Assembly: GCF_900187185.1 (NCBI RefSeq)
Contig: NZ_LT906465.1
Location: forward strand, 248,001-312,000
Reading direction: 5' to 3'
Source: Chryseobacterium taklimakanense
GTDB taxonomy: Bacteria > Bacteroidota > Bacteroidia > Flavobacteriales > Weeksellaceae
Length of the DNA: 64,000 nt
The notes beneath the pieces are model-generated. The model did not search any database. It was not told where the DNA came from and was given only the letters and a program-made list of their open reading frames with translations. Position 1 is the stretch's first letter. Each line of letters starts with the position of its first letter. The position numbers were made by a program, and so were the translations under genes. This document shows, piece by piece, positions 26,503-35,230 of the stretch.

Positions 26503-27684
26503 TCAGGAAAAAGCGTTGATTCCTGTAATATCCATGCCTGTGATCAACAAATGAATGTCGTGGGTACCTTCGTAAGTGATTACGGATTCCAGGTTTGCAG
26601 CGTGGCGCATCATTGGGAACTCGCCCATAATACCCATTCCGCCAAGCATTTGCCGTGATTCTCTGGCGATATCAATTGACATTTTCACGTTATTTCTTTT
26701 TGCCATCGAGATTTGTGCAGGAGAGGCTTTATGTTCGTTTTTAAGGTTTCCGAGCTGCCAACAAAGAAGCTGCGCTTTGGTGATTTCGGTTAAAAATTCC
26801 GCCAGTTTTTTCTGCTGCAACTGGAAAGAGGCAATGGGTTTACCGAACTGTTTTCTTTCTTTGGAATATTGAACAGCTGTGCAATAGCAGTCGATTGCCG
26901 CACCAATAACGCCCCAGGAAATTCCGTAACGTGCTGAATTCAAGCAGGACAGTGGCCCTTTCAACCCTGAAACATTTGGCAACAAATTCTCTTTCGGAAC
27001 TTTTACATTGTCGAAAACCAATTCACCCGTTTTGGATGCGCGGAGCGACCATTTATTGTGAGTTTCTGGAGTTGTGAAGCCTTCCATTCCTCGTTCTATC
27101 ACAAGTCCGTGCACTTTTCCTTCCTCATTTTTTGCCCAAACCACAGCGATGTCGCAAAGCGGGGCATTGGTGATCCACATTTTGGCACCGTTGAGCAAAT
27201 AATGATCACCGTTGTCTGTAAAATGAGTTTCCATAGAACCCGGATCCGAGCCGTGATTTGGCTCTGTAAGCCCGAAAGCGCCGATCATTTCACCTGCTGC
27301 CAGTTTTGGTAAATATTTTCTTTTTTGATCTTCAGAACCGTATTCGAAAATCGGGAACATAACGAGAGAACTCTGTACTGATGCTGCGGAACGTACGGCA
27401 GAATCGCCTCTTTCAAGCTCCTGCATGATGAGTCCGTAGGAAATTTGATCCAGTCCTGCACCACCGTATTCTTCCGGAATATAAGGGCCGAGAGCGCCAA
27501 TATTTCCAAGTTCTTTCATCAGATTTGGCAAATCGGTGTGGTCTTGTGCGGCTTGGTCGATTTTAGGCATTACAAAACTTTCCACCCAATCGCGAACTGA
27601 CTGGCGTATAAGTTGGTGTTCTTCAGTAAGTAAAGTGTCTAAGAAATAGTAATCCGGGATAGAATTTAAAGGATAATAGGACAT
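26503..27684 (-). CDS. Acyl-CoA dehydrogenase of glutaryl-CoA dehydrogenase type
   Basis: This 393-residue flavoenzyme has the acyl-CoA dehydrogenase signatures MIGAFGLTEPNHGSDPGS (FAD binding), YGISWGVIGAA and QMLGGMGI. The catalytic glutamate is in VITYEGTHDIH near residue 373, and the context TYEGTHDIHLLITGMDITG is closest to glutaryl-CoA dehydrogenase. That enzyme oxidises and decarboxylates glutaryl-CoA in lysine and tryptophan degradation. No electron-transfer flavoprotein genes adjoin. It is preceded on the same strand by the NUDIX regulator gene, 35 bases upstream, which may be cotranscribed. Confidence 0.9.
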   Translation of the reverse strand: MSYYPLNSIPDYYFLDTLLTEEHQLIRQSVRDWVESFVMPKIDQAAQDHTDLPNLMKELGNIGALGPYIPEEYGGAGLDQISYGLIMQELERGDSAVRSAASVQSSLVMFPIFEYGSEDQKRKYLPKLAAGEMIGAFGLTEPNHGSDPGSMETHFTDNGDHYLLNGAKMWITNAPLCDIAVVWAKNEEGKVHGLVIERGMEGFTTPETHNKWSLRASKTGELVFDNVKVPKENLLPNVSGLKGPLSCLNSARYGISWGVIGAAIDCYCTAVQYSKERKQFGKPIASFQLQQKKLAEFLTEITKAQLLCWQLGNLKNEHKASPAQISMAKRNNVKMSIDIARESRQMLGGMGIMGEFPMMRHAANLESVITYEGTHDIHLLITGMDITGINAFS

Positions 27685-27719
27685 TTGAAATAAATTTTCC
27701 CTAATTTAAGATTTTATCC

Positions 27720-28481
27720 TTAATCCGAAAAATTGATTTCACTTTCTTTGAATTTATAAAGATAAGGTGCCTTGTTTGGTGAACCGTCGAAGAATTTTTC
27801 AAGCCTTTCCAATGTTCCCAGACTCAACATTTTGCGCTGGAAATTATTTCGGCGGAATTTTTCGCCCAAAACTGTCTCATAGAGCTTCTGCAGATCATTC
27901 ATTGTGAATTTTTCAGGCAAAAGGTTATAGGCAACAAGCTGTGTGTCAAGATTTTTCCGGATGTGCTGCAAACCTTCACTGATGATTCTTTCGTGATCAA
28001 AAGCCATTTGCGGAAGCTTATCCACATCAAACCATTCAATCGATTCGTTGAAGGCATCCGGAAAAGTCTCGGACAAAGTATAATCGATCAAACTGCAGTA
28101 ACCCACCGTGATGAAACGGTTATAAATCCAATGGTTCTCAGGTACTTCGATACCTTTATTTTTTAGCAGAATTTGATGAACATTGTTTTCGGTTCTGTTT
28201 CTGCGTCCGAACGTATGAAACTGACTGAGGAACAGTCCACTCAAATGGGTTCTTTCATATAAAACCCTTTCCGCAGCTTCGCGAAGATCTTCATCATTAA
28301 AAATAAAGCCACCGGGAATGGACCATAAGTCCAGATCATGGTATTTTAAAAGCAGAACTTTGAGTTTATCTTCATGAAAGCCAAATATCGCACAGTCGAC
28401 GGAGAGATTTTCAACAAAGTCTTTAGTATTGATTAAGTCAAGAAGGAATTGCCTGTTTTTTGAATCATCAATTTTCTTCAT
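27720..28481 (-). CDS. NrtR-like transcriptional regulator with degenerate NUDIX domain
   Basis: This 253-residue protein has an N-terminal NUDIX fold (VDCAIFGFHEDKLKVLLLKY, DLWSIPGGFIFNDED) and a C-terminal winged helix (FTMNDLQKLYETVLGEKFRR, NFQRKMLSLGTL). The Nudix box is broken: the RE...EE core reads RVLYER, removing catalytic glutamates. That is the pattern of the NrtR/AraR group, where the domain senses a ligand (ADP-ribose or a sugar phosphate) and controls DNA binding. The ligand cannot be told. The downstream gene on the same strand is the acyl-CoA dehydrogenase, a possible target or passenger. Confidence 0.85.
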   Translation of the reverse strand: MKKIDDSKNRQFLLDLINTKDFVENLSVDCAIFGFHEDKLKVLLLKYHDLDLWSIPGGFIFNDEDLREAAERVLYERTHLSGLFLSQFHTFGRRNRTENNVHQILLKNKGIEVPENHWIYNRFITVGYCSLIDYTLSETFPDAFNESIEWFDVDKLPQMAFDHERIISEGLQHIRKNLDTQLVAYNLLPEKFTMNDLQKLYETVLGEKFRRNNFQRKMLSLGTLERLEKFFDGSPNKAPYLYKFKESEINFSD

Positions 28482-28557
28482 CAGATCAACCTTTAATACA
28501 AAGTTATCATTAATTTATTCTTATGAGATAATAGGAGTTTCTCACACCGTTGATAAA

Positions 28558-28587
28558 AGGAAAGAGCATCCGTTGGGTTGCTCTTTC
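28558..28587 (-). terminator. Terminator of the lipoprotein gene
   Basis: GAAAGAGCA (28587-28579) and TGCTCTTTC (28568-28560) form a nine-pair stem on the minus strand with a ten-base loop and a short T-rich tail, five bases after the stop at 28593. Confidence 0.8.
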
Positions 28588-28592
28588 TGATT

Positions 28593-29309
28593 TTATTTCT
28601 TTTTGATTTCTGTTGTTTTCGATTCGGATTTTTTGGGTTCAGATTTTTTTGCCGCGGTTTTCTCAGCCGGTTTGCTTTCTGTTTTTACCTCCTTTTTTTC
28701 TTCCGGTTTTGGAGCGGTTTTCGTTTCTTCTTTCGCGTCAGGTTTTGTATCAGCAACCGGGACAGGCTCAGCCGGCGCAGAATTTAAGTTAGATGAAACT
28801 GTGACTTCTGGAAATTTATTGGCAATCGTTTTACAGTCTACCGCATCCAGAACATGGCCGTCGCCAAATTTTATGTTTTTATAATTGGCGTATTTTTCAC
28901 CCGTTTTATCAAAAGGGCCAATGCCTTCCAGCAGTTTGCCGTCTTTTTTCAGGAACCAGATTTCTCTGGTGGAAAGTGAGCCTTCGGACTGAAAGGTGTA
29001 ATCAACTTTTATAGTATCACCAACTGAACTTCCGAGTAAATCGCCGAATGAGCTGTCTTTCTGGTGATTTTTATAATGAAGTTTGCCGGTAACCGTACCG
29101 AGATTGTCATCAATCTGAGCAAAAAGCGTATCGTTACCAGTCACCTGCATATAACATCCTGTGGTTGCTGCAAGTGTGGAATCGGCCACGCTTTCTTCAT
29201 CCGTAAAAACACCCGAGGAATCAGCGGAATTCACATTTGAAGTTTCAGTTTTCTTGTTGCAGCTTACTGCAGCCACGGCAATCATCGAACAAATCAGTAT
29301 TTTTTTCAT
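28593..29309 (-). CDS. Lipoprotein with a Lys/Glu/Pro-rich tail
   Basis: This 238-residue protein starts with a lipobox signal (MIAVAAVSC, Cys17). The mature middle, about residues 50-165, reads like a beta-rich domain (GCYMQVTGNDTLFAQIDDNL, VTGKLHYKNHQKD), resembling MliC/META-type lipoprotein inserts, though no family can be named with confidence. The last 60 residues are low complexity, nearly all Lys, Glu, Pro, Ala, Ser and Thr, probably an unfolded cell-wall spacer. It is monocistronic with its own terminator. Confidence 0.8.
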   Translation of the reverse strand: MKKILICSMIAVAAVSCNKKTETSNVNSADSSGVFTDEESVADSTLAATTGCYMQVTGNDTLFAQIDDNLGTVTGKLHYKNHQKDSSFGDLLGSSVGDTIKVDYTFQSEGSLSTREIWFLKKDGKLLEGIGPFDKTGEKYANYKNIKFGDGHVLDAVDCKTIANKFPEVTVSSNLNSAPAEPVPVADTKPDAKEETKTAPKPEEKKEVKTESKPAEKTAAKKSEPKKSESKTTEIKKK

Positions 29310-29620
29310 TTTTTATATTTAAAAACTGTCGCTTTCAAAATTAGGAAATTAAATGAAGTTATGACAAGTAATGGCGTATTTTTCGGTACCTGTTTAGTTA
29401 AGTACATGGAGTTATAAAGAGGATTCACAAACTTTTTAAAATTTGTGAGACAAACTTCGCCTAAAGACCGAATCTTAGGTTTCAACAAAATTTTAATTGA
29501 GCCTTGAGCATTTAGACCCGGAAAAACTTAGAGTGCTTTGAGAAAAACACTTCGTATGCTTCGTGTTAAAAAAAACCAGATTACAACTGCAGCGCACAGA
29601 AGTACTTTCAATCCAAAAAA
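29310..29620. other. Gene-free gap with one inverted repeat
   Basis: No protein-coding frame is supported here. The only visible structure is TCACAAA (29425-29431) with TTTGTGA (29442-29448), a seven-base inverted repeat around an AT core that could be an operator or an RNA hairpin. The promoter cores for the flanking divergent genes should lie at the two ends. Confidence 0.4.
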
Positions 29621-29623
29621 ACC

Positions 29624-29631
29624 TATCTTTG
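29624..29631 (+). promoter_or_regulatory. Promoter core for the pseudouridine synthase gene
   Basis: TATCTTTG is an exact TAnnTTTG match 17 bases before the ATG at 29649. It lies inside the longer open frame from 29538, so translation cannot sensibly begin there. Confidence 0.65.
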
Positions 29632-29648
29632 CAGAAATTTTTATATCA

Positions 29649-30716
29649 ATGAGCCGGGATAATAACTCAGACAGATCAAGACGACCAAGAATTTCGAGAG
29701 CGACATCATCAGATGCCGGAAAATCCCGTGTTCCAAGATCCGAAAAACCGAGAGAAAAAAGGGAGCCGAAGGATCCGGGAACTCCGCATGACGCAAAACT
29801 TTTTACCAAAGGTGAAGCTAAATCTTTCGAAAGAAGCTATGCACCAAAGCGTGGCGGGAAAAACTTTGACACCCGGGATAAATACGAAAAAGGTAATCTG
29901 AAATACGGTAAAAAACCTTTCAAGAAGTTTGATGGTAAAGACGAAGACAAAAATAAACGTTTCGTTCACCAACGCCGCCTGCAAAAGATTGAAAAGGATA
30001 TCCATAAGGACACCATCCGTCTCAATAAATATATCGCCAATTCCGGAATATGCAGCAGGAGAGAAGCGGATGAGCTGATCACACAGGGGCTTGTAGAAGT
30101 TAACGGAAAAGTGGTTACAGAAATGGGATACCAGGTGCAGAAAACCGACCGTGTCGTTTTTGACGGGCAAAGCATCACCCCTGAAAAACCGGTTTATGTG
30201 GTACTCAATAAGCCTAAAGGCTACATTTCAACCACCAAAGACGAAAAAGCCAGAAAAACTGTAATGGATCTTGTGGCTAACGCATCGCCATACCGTCTTT
30301 TTCCGGTGGGAAGGCTGGACCGTACTACGACCGGCCTAATCCTTTTAACCAATGACGGGCATTTAACAAAAAAACTTACTCATCCATCCTTTAATGTAAG
30401 AAAGATCTATCACGTCACACTCGACAGAAAACTTTCTGTAGAAGATTTACGGGCTATTGCCGAGGGAATCAGGCTGGAGGAAGGTGTTGCCGAAGTTGAC
30501 AGCATTTCATTCATCGAAGGCAAACCCAAAAATGAAGTCGGCATTGAAATCCACATCGGCTGGAACCGTGTAATCCGCCGTATTTTCCAGAGACTGGGCT
30601 ACGAAGTTGAATCGCTTGACAGAGTAATGTTTGCCGGCCTTACCAAGAAGAACATCAAACGCGGACACTGGAGAATTTTAACTGAACTTGAAGTGAACAA
30701 TTTGAAAATGCTTTAA
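29649..30716 (+). CDS. rRNA pseudouridine synthase, RluB/RsuA family
   Basis: I chose the ATG at 29649 because a promoter core lies just upstream at 29624; the open frame extends back to 29538 without support. The 355-residue product has a basic, Arg/Lys-rich disordered N-terminus of about 115 residues. An S4 RNA-binding domain follows (IRLNKYIANSGICSRREADE), then the catalytic domain with Asp in VGRLDRTTTGLILLTNDG. The family modifies uridine in 23S or 16S rRNA helices; the exact site cannot be predicted. A 124-residue gene follows by seven bases in the same operon. Confidence 0.93.
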   Translation: MSRDNNSDRSRRPRISRATSSDAGKSRVPRSEKPREKREPKDPGTPHDAKLFTKGEAKSFERSYAPKRGGKNFDTRDKYEKGNLKYGKKPFKKFDGKDEDKNKRFVHQRRLQKIEKDIHKDTIRLNKYIANSGICSRREADELITQGLVEVNGKVVTEMGYQVQKTDRVVFDGQSITPEKPVYVVLNKPKGYISTTKDEKARKTVMDLVANASPYRLFPVGRLDRTTTGLILLTNDGHLTKKLTHPSFNVRKIYHVTLDRKLSVEDLRAIAEGIRLEEGVAEVDSISFIEGKPKNEVGIEIHIGWNRVIRRIFQRLGYEVESLDRVMFAGLTKKNIKRGHWRILTELEVNNLKML

Positions 30717-30723
30717 TCTTTAA

Positions 30724-31098
30724 ATGGGATACAAAGAGGATTTTGAATTTTATTTTCAGGAGTCCCGAGGCAATTTGGAAGAATATTTAAGGCCATGCGT
30801 AAATCAGATCCACGACCGGGGTGTAGAATTGGGGATTGAATTCGACGGTTATTATACCACCAACAGACAAAATGTGAAGGATATGAATTTCAGCGTTGAG
30901 GAAGATTATTTCGTAAACGAGGACCGACGCACTTTGTATATTCTATCAGCCGCGCTTTGCAATGATGAGATCATGGGCATGCTTGAGGAAGCACTGAAGC
31001 GTACACCTTATTATCCCATTTGTAGAATGAATATTTGTAGCAGAATAAATTATTTGGGGAGTGTAGGTGTCACGTTCCTTCCGGCCGGGAGCTTATGA
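30724..31098 (+). CDS. Conserved-looking protein of unknown function
   Basis: This 124-residue cytosolic protein has no signal peptide. Notable text is EDFEFYFQESRGNLEEYLRP, GIEFDGYYTT and YILSAALCNDEIMGMLEEAL, with three Cys residues. I recognise no family. It starts seven bases after the pseudouridine synthase stop and is surely cotranscribed with it, which suggests an RNA- or ribosome-related role, but that is only context. Confidence 0.65.
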   Translation: MGYKEDFEFYFQESRGNLEEYLRPCVNQIHDRGVELGIEFDGYYTTNRQNVKDMNFSVEEDYFVNEDRRTLYILSAALCNDEIMGMLEEALKRTPYYPICRMNICSRINYLGSVGVTFLPAGSL

Positions 31099-31202
31099 AA
31101 ACAAAATGTCCCAGAACCAAAGATTTAGGCGGAGAATCGTTTAACAAAACCTCTCACCACCATGAGATGGATAAAAATCTCAAAAAAAAGCCGTTTCACT
31201 AA
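31095..31202 (+). CDS. Candidate 35-residue coupled small ORF
   Basis: An ATG at 31095 overlaps the stop of the preceding gene by four bases (ATGA). It opens 35 codons, beginning MKTKCPRTKDLGGESFNKTS and continuing with a HHHEM segment and a Lys-rich end, stopping at TAA 31200-31202. The coupled overlap is the only real support; codon use and homology could not be tested. The 3' end runs into the terminator hairpin of the convergent pncA gene. Confidence 0.3.
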   Translation: MKTKCPRTKDLGGESFNKTSHHHEMDKNLKKKPFH

Positions 31203-31216
31203 TCGCGAGACGGCTT
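31182..31216 (-). terminator. Terminator of pncA
   Basis: Minus-strand AGCCGT (31215-31210) pairs with ACGGCT (31194-31189), followed by eight Ts. It lies nine bases after the pncA stop. Confidence 0.8.
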
Positions 31217-31224
31217 ACTTTCTT

Positions 31225-31830
31225 TTAACCTAAAACGGTGACGCCGCTTTCAAGCATCTGGTAGATTGCATCGCGCCCGTTCTCCGGCTTTACATTTACT
31301 GCCTTTGTCCCGTTAAAGTGCAGACAGGTTATGAATCCTGCATTCACCGCGTCAATACAGGTATATTTAACGCAATAATCCAGAGCTAAACCTACGATTT
31401 CGACGAGCTGAATGTCATGATATTTCAGGAAATCTTCCAGACCGGTTTTCATAAAGTGGTTGTTATCCTGGAAGCCGCTGTAGCTGTCAAATTCAGTGTT
31501 TTTCCCTTTTTGGATGATGTGTGTGGCTTTGGAAACGTTTAAATCCCTGTGAAATTCAGCACCGAAAGTTCCCTGCACACAATGGTCTGGCCACATAAAC
31601 TGCGGAATTCCGTTTAGGTTGATGGTCTCGCCGACATTTTTACCGTTTGTAGATGCAAAACTTTTATGATCTTTCGGATGCCAGTCCTGCGTGAAAACGA
31701 TTTGGTCATATTCATTTTCATCCATCAAAAGGTTGATATATGGAATTACGCTGTTAGCTGCCGGAACTGCAAGTGCGCCGCCTTCACAAAAATCATTCTG
31801 TACATCTACGACTATTAGGGCTTTTTTCAT
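31225..31830 (-). CDS. pncA: Nicotinamidase
   Basis: This 201-residue isochorismatase-fold enzyme hydrolyses nicotinamide to nicotinate in NAD salvage and can also activate pyrazinamide. The catalytic triad is visible: D9 in VVDVQNDFCEGG, Lys in IIQKGKNTEFDSYSGF, and Cys in GLALDYCVKYTCIDA near residue 157. The metal ligands are in TQDWHPKDHKSF (Asp, His, His). The length fits the family. It is monocistronic, with its own terminator and an AT-rich upstream gap. Confidence 0.95.
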   Translation of the reverse strand: MKKALIVVDVQNDFCEGGALAVPAANSVIPYINLLMDENEYDQIVFTQDWHPKDHKSFASTNGKNVGETINLNGIPQFMWPDHCVQGTFGAEFHRDLNVSKATHIIQKGKNTEFDSYSGFQDNNHFMKTGLEDFLKYHDIQLVEIVGLALDYCVKYTCIDAVNAGFITCLHFNGTKAVNVKPENGRDAIYQMLESGVTVLG

Positions 31831-31942
31831 TTTAAAGTATAATTAAATTTTTCAGTGGTATAATGAGAAAACTCTTCAATACTGTAAATTTACGCAAATA
31901 ATCCGCCAAAATATTTTAACAGACAAAACGGCAAATTTTCAT

Positions 31943-31950
31943 TAAATTTG
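31943..31950 (+). promoter_or_regulatory. Promoter core for the DUF1569-ytxJ-crp operon
   Basis: TAAATTTG exactly matches TAnnTTTG, 22 bases before the TTG start at 31972. Confidence 0.5.
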
Positions 31951-31971
31951 ATAAAGTAAATAACCCTTTCA

Positions 31972-32433
31972 TTGAAAAGAAAAACACTCCTGCACCCGTC
32001 GGATCTGCTTGAAATAAAACAAAGATTATCACAACTCACAGAATGTTCTGAAAAAAAATGGGGCAAAATGAAACCCGCACAGATGCTGCGACATTGTGAC
32101 AGAATTATACAGATTTCCACCGGGAAAATTATTTTGCCAAAAATCAATTTGCTGTTTAGGACTGTCGGCATTATCACAAAACTTGAAATGAGGCTGCTGA
32201 ATAATGGGATTCCACCTAATATGCCGACTTTCAAATGTGTTGTTATCACAGAAAATTGTAATTTTGATAAAACCAGAGAAGAACTTTTAGCTACGCTCGA
32301 AGATTTTTTGCAAAAAGCAGCAGAAAATAACCTGCTCTCGGAACATGCGCTTTTTGGAACAATGAATGTCAAAGATTGGGGATTTATGCACTACAAGCAC
32401 CTTAACCATCATTTAAAACAGTTTGGATTATGA
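31972..32433 (+). CDS. DUF1569 (DinB-like) protein
   Basis: The start is a TTG at 31972, as there is no nearby ATG and the conserved LLHPSDLLEIKQRLSQLTE follows at once. The 153-residue product has the DUF1569 look: WGKMKPAQMLRHCDRIIQIS with the His-Cys pair, and the late GFMHYKHLNHHLKQFG with several histidines. In the DinB superfamily such histidines bind a divalent metal, and some members are thiol-S-transferases. A bacillithiol-linked gene overlaps its stop by four bases, which makes a bacillithiol-related role attractive, though that is inference. Confidence 0.8.
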   Translation: MKRKTLLHPSDLLEIKQRLSQLTECSEKKWGKMKPAQMLRHCDRIIQISTGKIILPKINLLFRTVGIITKLEMRLLNNGIPPNMPTFKCVVITENCNFDKTREELLATLEDFLQKAAENNLLSEHALFGTMNVKDWGFMHYKHLNHHLKQFGL

Positions 32434-32804
32434 GTTTTTTTGATAAAATATTCGGAAAAAACGAACCCGAAAACCACCAGCAGACTTTTTGGAAAAATAT
32501 GTGTCATGAGAATGATCTTAAAGATGCTGTCGAAAAATCACATCGTAACAAAGTGGTTATTTTCAAGCATTCCACAAGATGTTTCATCAGCAGTACGGTT
32601 TTGAAAAACTTTGAAAACGAAGTTCAGAATTCTGACAAGAATATTGACTATTACTACCTAGATTTGCTGGCCTGCAGAAGCCTTTCAAATAAAATTGCTG
32701 AGCAGTTCGGTGTGGAACATCAAAGCCCGCAAATCATCGTTTTGGAAAATGGTATAGCAGTTGGAAACGCCTCACATCAGGCTATTTCTTTAAATTTGGT
32801 TTAA
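32430..32804 (+). CDS. ytxJ: YtxJ-type monothiol bacilliredoxin
   Basis: This 124-residue thioredoxin-fold protein has the single-cysteine motif FKHSTRCFIS (Cys51), where dithiol thioredoxins have CxxC. YtxJ/BrxC proteins remove bacillithiol from mixed disulfides on proteins, and their presence implies that the organism makes bacillithiol. The LGVEHQSPQ-like segment here reads FGVEHQSPQIIVLENG, and its Pro is the cis-proline of the fold. It is coupled to DUF1569 by a four-base overlap and followed by a Crp regulator eight bases later. Confidence 0.92.
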   Translation: MSFFDKIFGKNEPENHQQTFWKNMCHENDLKDAVEKSHRNKVVIFKHSTRCFISSTVLKNFENEVQNSDKNIDYYYLDLLACRSLSNKIAEQFGVEHQSPQIIVLENGIAVGNASHQAISLNLV

Positions 32805-32812
32805 GGATTTCT

Positions 32813-33394
32813 ATGGAAAATATCGATTACTATCTTTCCGAAGTCCTGGAAATACCGAAGGAAGCAACAGCAAACTGCGGTGCCTACTACACTATGAAAC
32901 CTGTGAAGAAGGGTGAGTTCCTTTTGCAGGAAGGAGAGGTGTGTCAAAGCAATTATTTTGTGGAAAAAGGTTTGCTGCGAATGTATTCCCTTGATAAAAA
33001 CGGGAAGGAACACATTATTCAGTTTGCGCCGGAAAATTGGATAATGAGCGACCGCAGTTCACTTTATTTCAACGAAAAATCCAAATACTACATCGAAGCC
33101 GTGGAAGATTCGGAAATTCTTTTTCTTACCCCGGATTTTTTTGCCAATTTAAAGATGCAGTTTCCCGAAAGTATTGCCAATAATGATCTATTGCTGCAAA
33201 AGCATATCCGTGGACTTCAGGACCGCGTAAATTCCCTGCTGGCCGAAACCGCAGAAGAGCGATACCTGAAATTTATCCGGATGTACCCCGATCTGCTTCA
33301 GCGGGTTCCGCAGTGGATGGTAGCTTCTTACCTCGGAATTACACCCGAAAGTTTGAGCCGCGTCCGTAAAGAACTGGTGAAGGCGAAAGGTTGA
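32813..33394 (+). CDS. Crp/Fnr-family transcriptional regulator
   Basis: This 193-residue regulator has a cyclic-nucleotide-type beta barrel at about 25-115 (EFLLQEGEVCQSNYFVEKGL, GKEHIIQFAPENWIMSD) and a C-terminal HTH at about 160-190 (VASYLGITPESLSRVRKELV). The barrel lacks the canonical cAMP phosphate-binding RxS/T, so cAMP binding is doubtful. The FNR-type N-terminal cysteine cluster is also missing. It is the last gene of the DUF1569-ytxJ operon and ends two bases from the convergent Usp gene. A redox or thiol signal would fit the neighbourhood, as inference. Confidence 0.9.
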   Translation: MENIDYYLSEVLEIPKEATANCGAYYTMKPVKKGEFLLQEGEVCQSNYFVEKGLLRMYSLDKNGKEHIIQFAPENWIMSDRSSLYFNEKSKYYIEAVEDSEILFLTPDFFANLKMQFPESIANNDLLLQKHIRGLQDRVNSLLAETAEERYLKFIRMYPDLLQRVPQWMVASYLGITPESLSRVRKELVKAKG

Positions 33395-33396
33395 TT

Positions 33397-34239
33397 CTAT
33401 TTCTTAAATACCAGCAAAGGAACTTGGATCTCAAAAGAAACCTTTTCAGTTTTACTCGGATTAAGAAGTTTTTGCCAGAACGTTTGTTCCGTTCTTTGTT
33501 TCTGGGTAAACATCACTGCCAATGAGGGTTTGTTTTCATTGATGTAATGCTGGATATTTTCAGCCAGCGTATTACTTACATGATGTGGAAAAAACTTCAG
33601 GCTGAAACCGTATTCATAATCTTTCGCATAAAGTTCCTGTCGCAAAATTTCATCAGCCGCGTCTTCATTTGGCCAGTAGAAATTTAAGACATCAATCGGC
33701 GCTTTCCACGGTGTTGCGATCGAAATTACTTTGTTTATTTCATCGTGATATTTTGTGAGATCTGAGACATACAGAACTTTTTCAAACTTGGAGACATCGT
33801 AGTTGCTTGGCACTGCGATGACGGGTATTTCAGATTTAACAATCAGGTTACCCGTATTGGTTCCAAGAAATTTCTTTAATCCACCCGCACCTCTTGTACT
33901 GATACAGATGAATCGGATTTCAGGATTTTGGTTGCAGTACTCTATAATTGTATTGTCTGCTGTAATCCCAGTGATGACGGTATAAGTTGAATTTGCAGGC
34001 GCAGGATTTTCGTTACTGAAAGCGGACTGTACAAAATTTTTAAGTTTTTCCTCATAAATCATCGTTTCATGTTTGATGAATTTATTAAAGTCGCTCTCAT
34101 CCCATTCTCTTGCCCTTTCGGGTTGCATAACGTAAACAAACTCAAGCCAGAGGTTCTGCTTTTCTGCCCACTTCTTTGCAAAATGTATCGCAGATGCTGA
34201 ATTGTCAGAAAAATCGGTGGTAACTAAAATTCTTTCCAT
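33397..34239 (-). CDS. Tandem-domain universal stress protein
   Basis: The 280 residues comprise two Usp domains. The first starts ERILVTTDFSDNSASAIHFA and has an ATP-loop-like STRGAGGLKKFLGTNTGNLI that ends in Asn where Ser/Thr is usual. The second starts near residue 150 (FEKVLYVSDLTKYHDEINKV) and lacks a clear loop. Such proteins are cytosolic, induced by growth arrest or envelope stress, and bind ATP or other ligands. It is monocistronic, convergent with the Crp gene. Confidence 0.9.
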   Translation of the reverse strand: MERILVTTDFSDNSASAIHFAKKWAEKQNLWLEFVYVMQPERAREWDESDFNKFIKHETMIYEEKLKNFVQSAFSNENPAPANSTYTVITGITADNTIIEYCNQNPEIRFICISTRGAGGLKKFLGTNTGNLIVKSEIPVIAVPSNYDVSKFEKVLYVSDLTKYHDEINKVISIATPWKAPIDVLNFYWPNEDAADEILRQELYAKDYEYGFSLKFFPHHVSNTLAENIQHYINENKPSLAVMFTQKQRTEQTFWQKLLNPSKTEKVSFEIQVPLLVFKK

Positions 34240-34313
34240 AAAGCTGTATTTCTTCCTTAAATTTACGGATATTAAATCAAAATAAAAAATTTACCGGCGT
34301 TATTTATAAAAGC

Positions 34314-34338
34314 AAAATCCCCCACCTAAGGTGAGGGA
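34314..34338 (-). terminator. Terminator of rpoD
   Basis: On the minus strand CCCTCACC and GGTGGGGG pair with one T-G wobble around a four-base loop, then a short T run, 26 bases after the rpoD stop. Confidence 0.8.
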
Positions 34339-34363
34339 AAGTTAATTTTTTATCCGTTAAAAG

Positions 34364-35230
34364 TTATTTACCAAGATAAGATTTCAGTATCTTGCTTCTG
34401 GTATTGTGTTTCAGTCTTTTGATGGCTTTTTCTTTAATCTGGCGCACTCTTTCTCTCGTAAGGTCAAAAGTTTCACCTATTTCCTCCAAAGTCATCGGGT
34501 GTTTCCCGTTCAGTCCGAAATACAGTCTTACCAAATCAGCTTCTCTTGGCGTAAGCGTTTGTAATGCTCTTTCAATCTCAATTTGCAGAGATTCCAGCAT
34601 CAGGTCTTTATCAGGGCTTGGCGATTCACCGGAGCGCAAAACGTCGTAGAGGTTGCTGTCTTCTCCTTCCACAAGCGGTGCATCCATTGAAAGGTGGCGG
34701 CCGCTGTTTTTCATGGATTCCTTAATGTCGTCTTCGCTCATGTCCAGTACTTCAGCCAGTTCTTCCGGGGAAGGCGGTCTTTCATTTTCCTGTTCAAGGT
34801 GAGCGTAAGCTTTGTTAATCTTGTTGATGGAACCAATTTTGTTGAGCGGAAGCCTTACAATTCTCGACTGTTCTGCCAGTGCCTGCAAAATCGACTGACG
34901 AATCCACCAAACAGCGTATGAAATAAATTTGAAACCTCTGGTTTCATCGTATCTTTTAGCGGCTTTCATCAGTCCCAGATTTCCTTCATTGATCAAATCC
35001 GGTAGTGAAAGTCCCTGATTTTGGTACTGTTTGGATACTGAAACGACGAAACGAAGGTTGGCCTTGATGAGTTTTTCCAGTGCGGCTCTGTCGCCGGCGC
35101 GGATTCTTTGTGCCAGTTCTACTTCCTCGTCTGCGGTGATCAGTTCCACTTTCCCGATTTCCTGTAGGTACTTGTCTAGCGATGCGGTTTCCCTGTTGGT
35201 AACCTGTTTAGTAATTTTTAGCTGTCTCAT
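34364..35230 (-). CDS. rpoD: Primary sigma factor RpoD/SigA
   Basis: The 288 residues give a short housekeeping sigma factor without region 1.1, normal for Bacteroidota. Region 1.2 is [20 protein letters not shown]. Region 2 includes [20 protein letters not shown] and [20 protein letters not shown]. Region 3 follows, and region 4.2 is [20 protein letters not shown]. It directs RNA polymerase to the TTG/TAnnTTTG promoters seen across this window. It is monocistronic and divergent from uvrA. Confidence 0.97.
   Translation of the reverse strand: MRQLKITKQVTNRETASLDKYLQEIGKVELITADEEVELAQRIRAGDRAALEKLIKANLRFVVSVSKQYQNQGLSLPDLINEGNLGLMKAAKRYDETRGFKFISYAVWWIRQSILQALAEQSRIVRLPLNKIGSINKINKAYAHLEQENERPPSPEELAEVLDMSEDDIKESMKNSGRHLSMDAPLVEGEDSNLYDVLRSGESPSPDKDLMLESLQIEIERALQTLTPREADLVRLYFGLNGKHPMTLEEIGETFDLTRERVRQIKEKAIKRLKHNTRSKILKSYLGK

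Noticed and set aside
29538-29648. Upstream extension of the pseudouridine synthase gene
   Set aside because: A TATCTTTG promoter core lies within it at 29624, and the extension has no conserved character.
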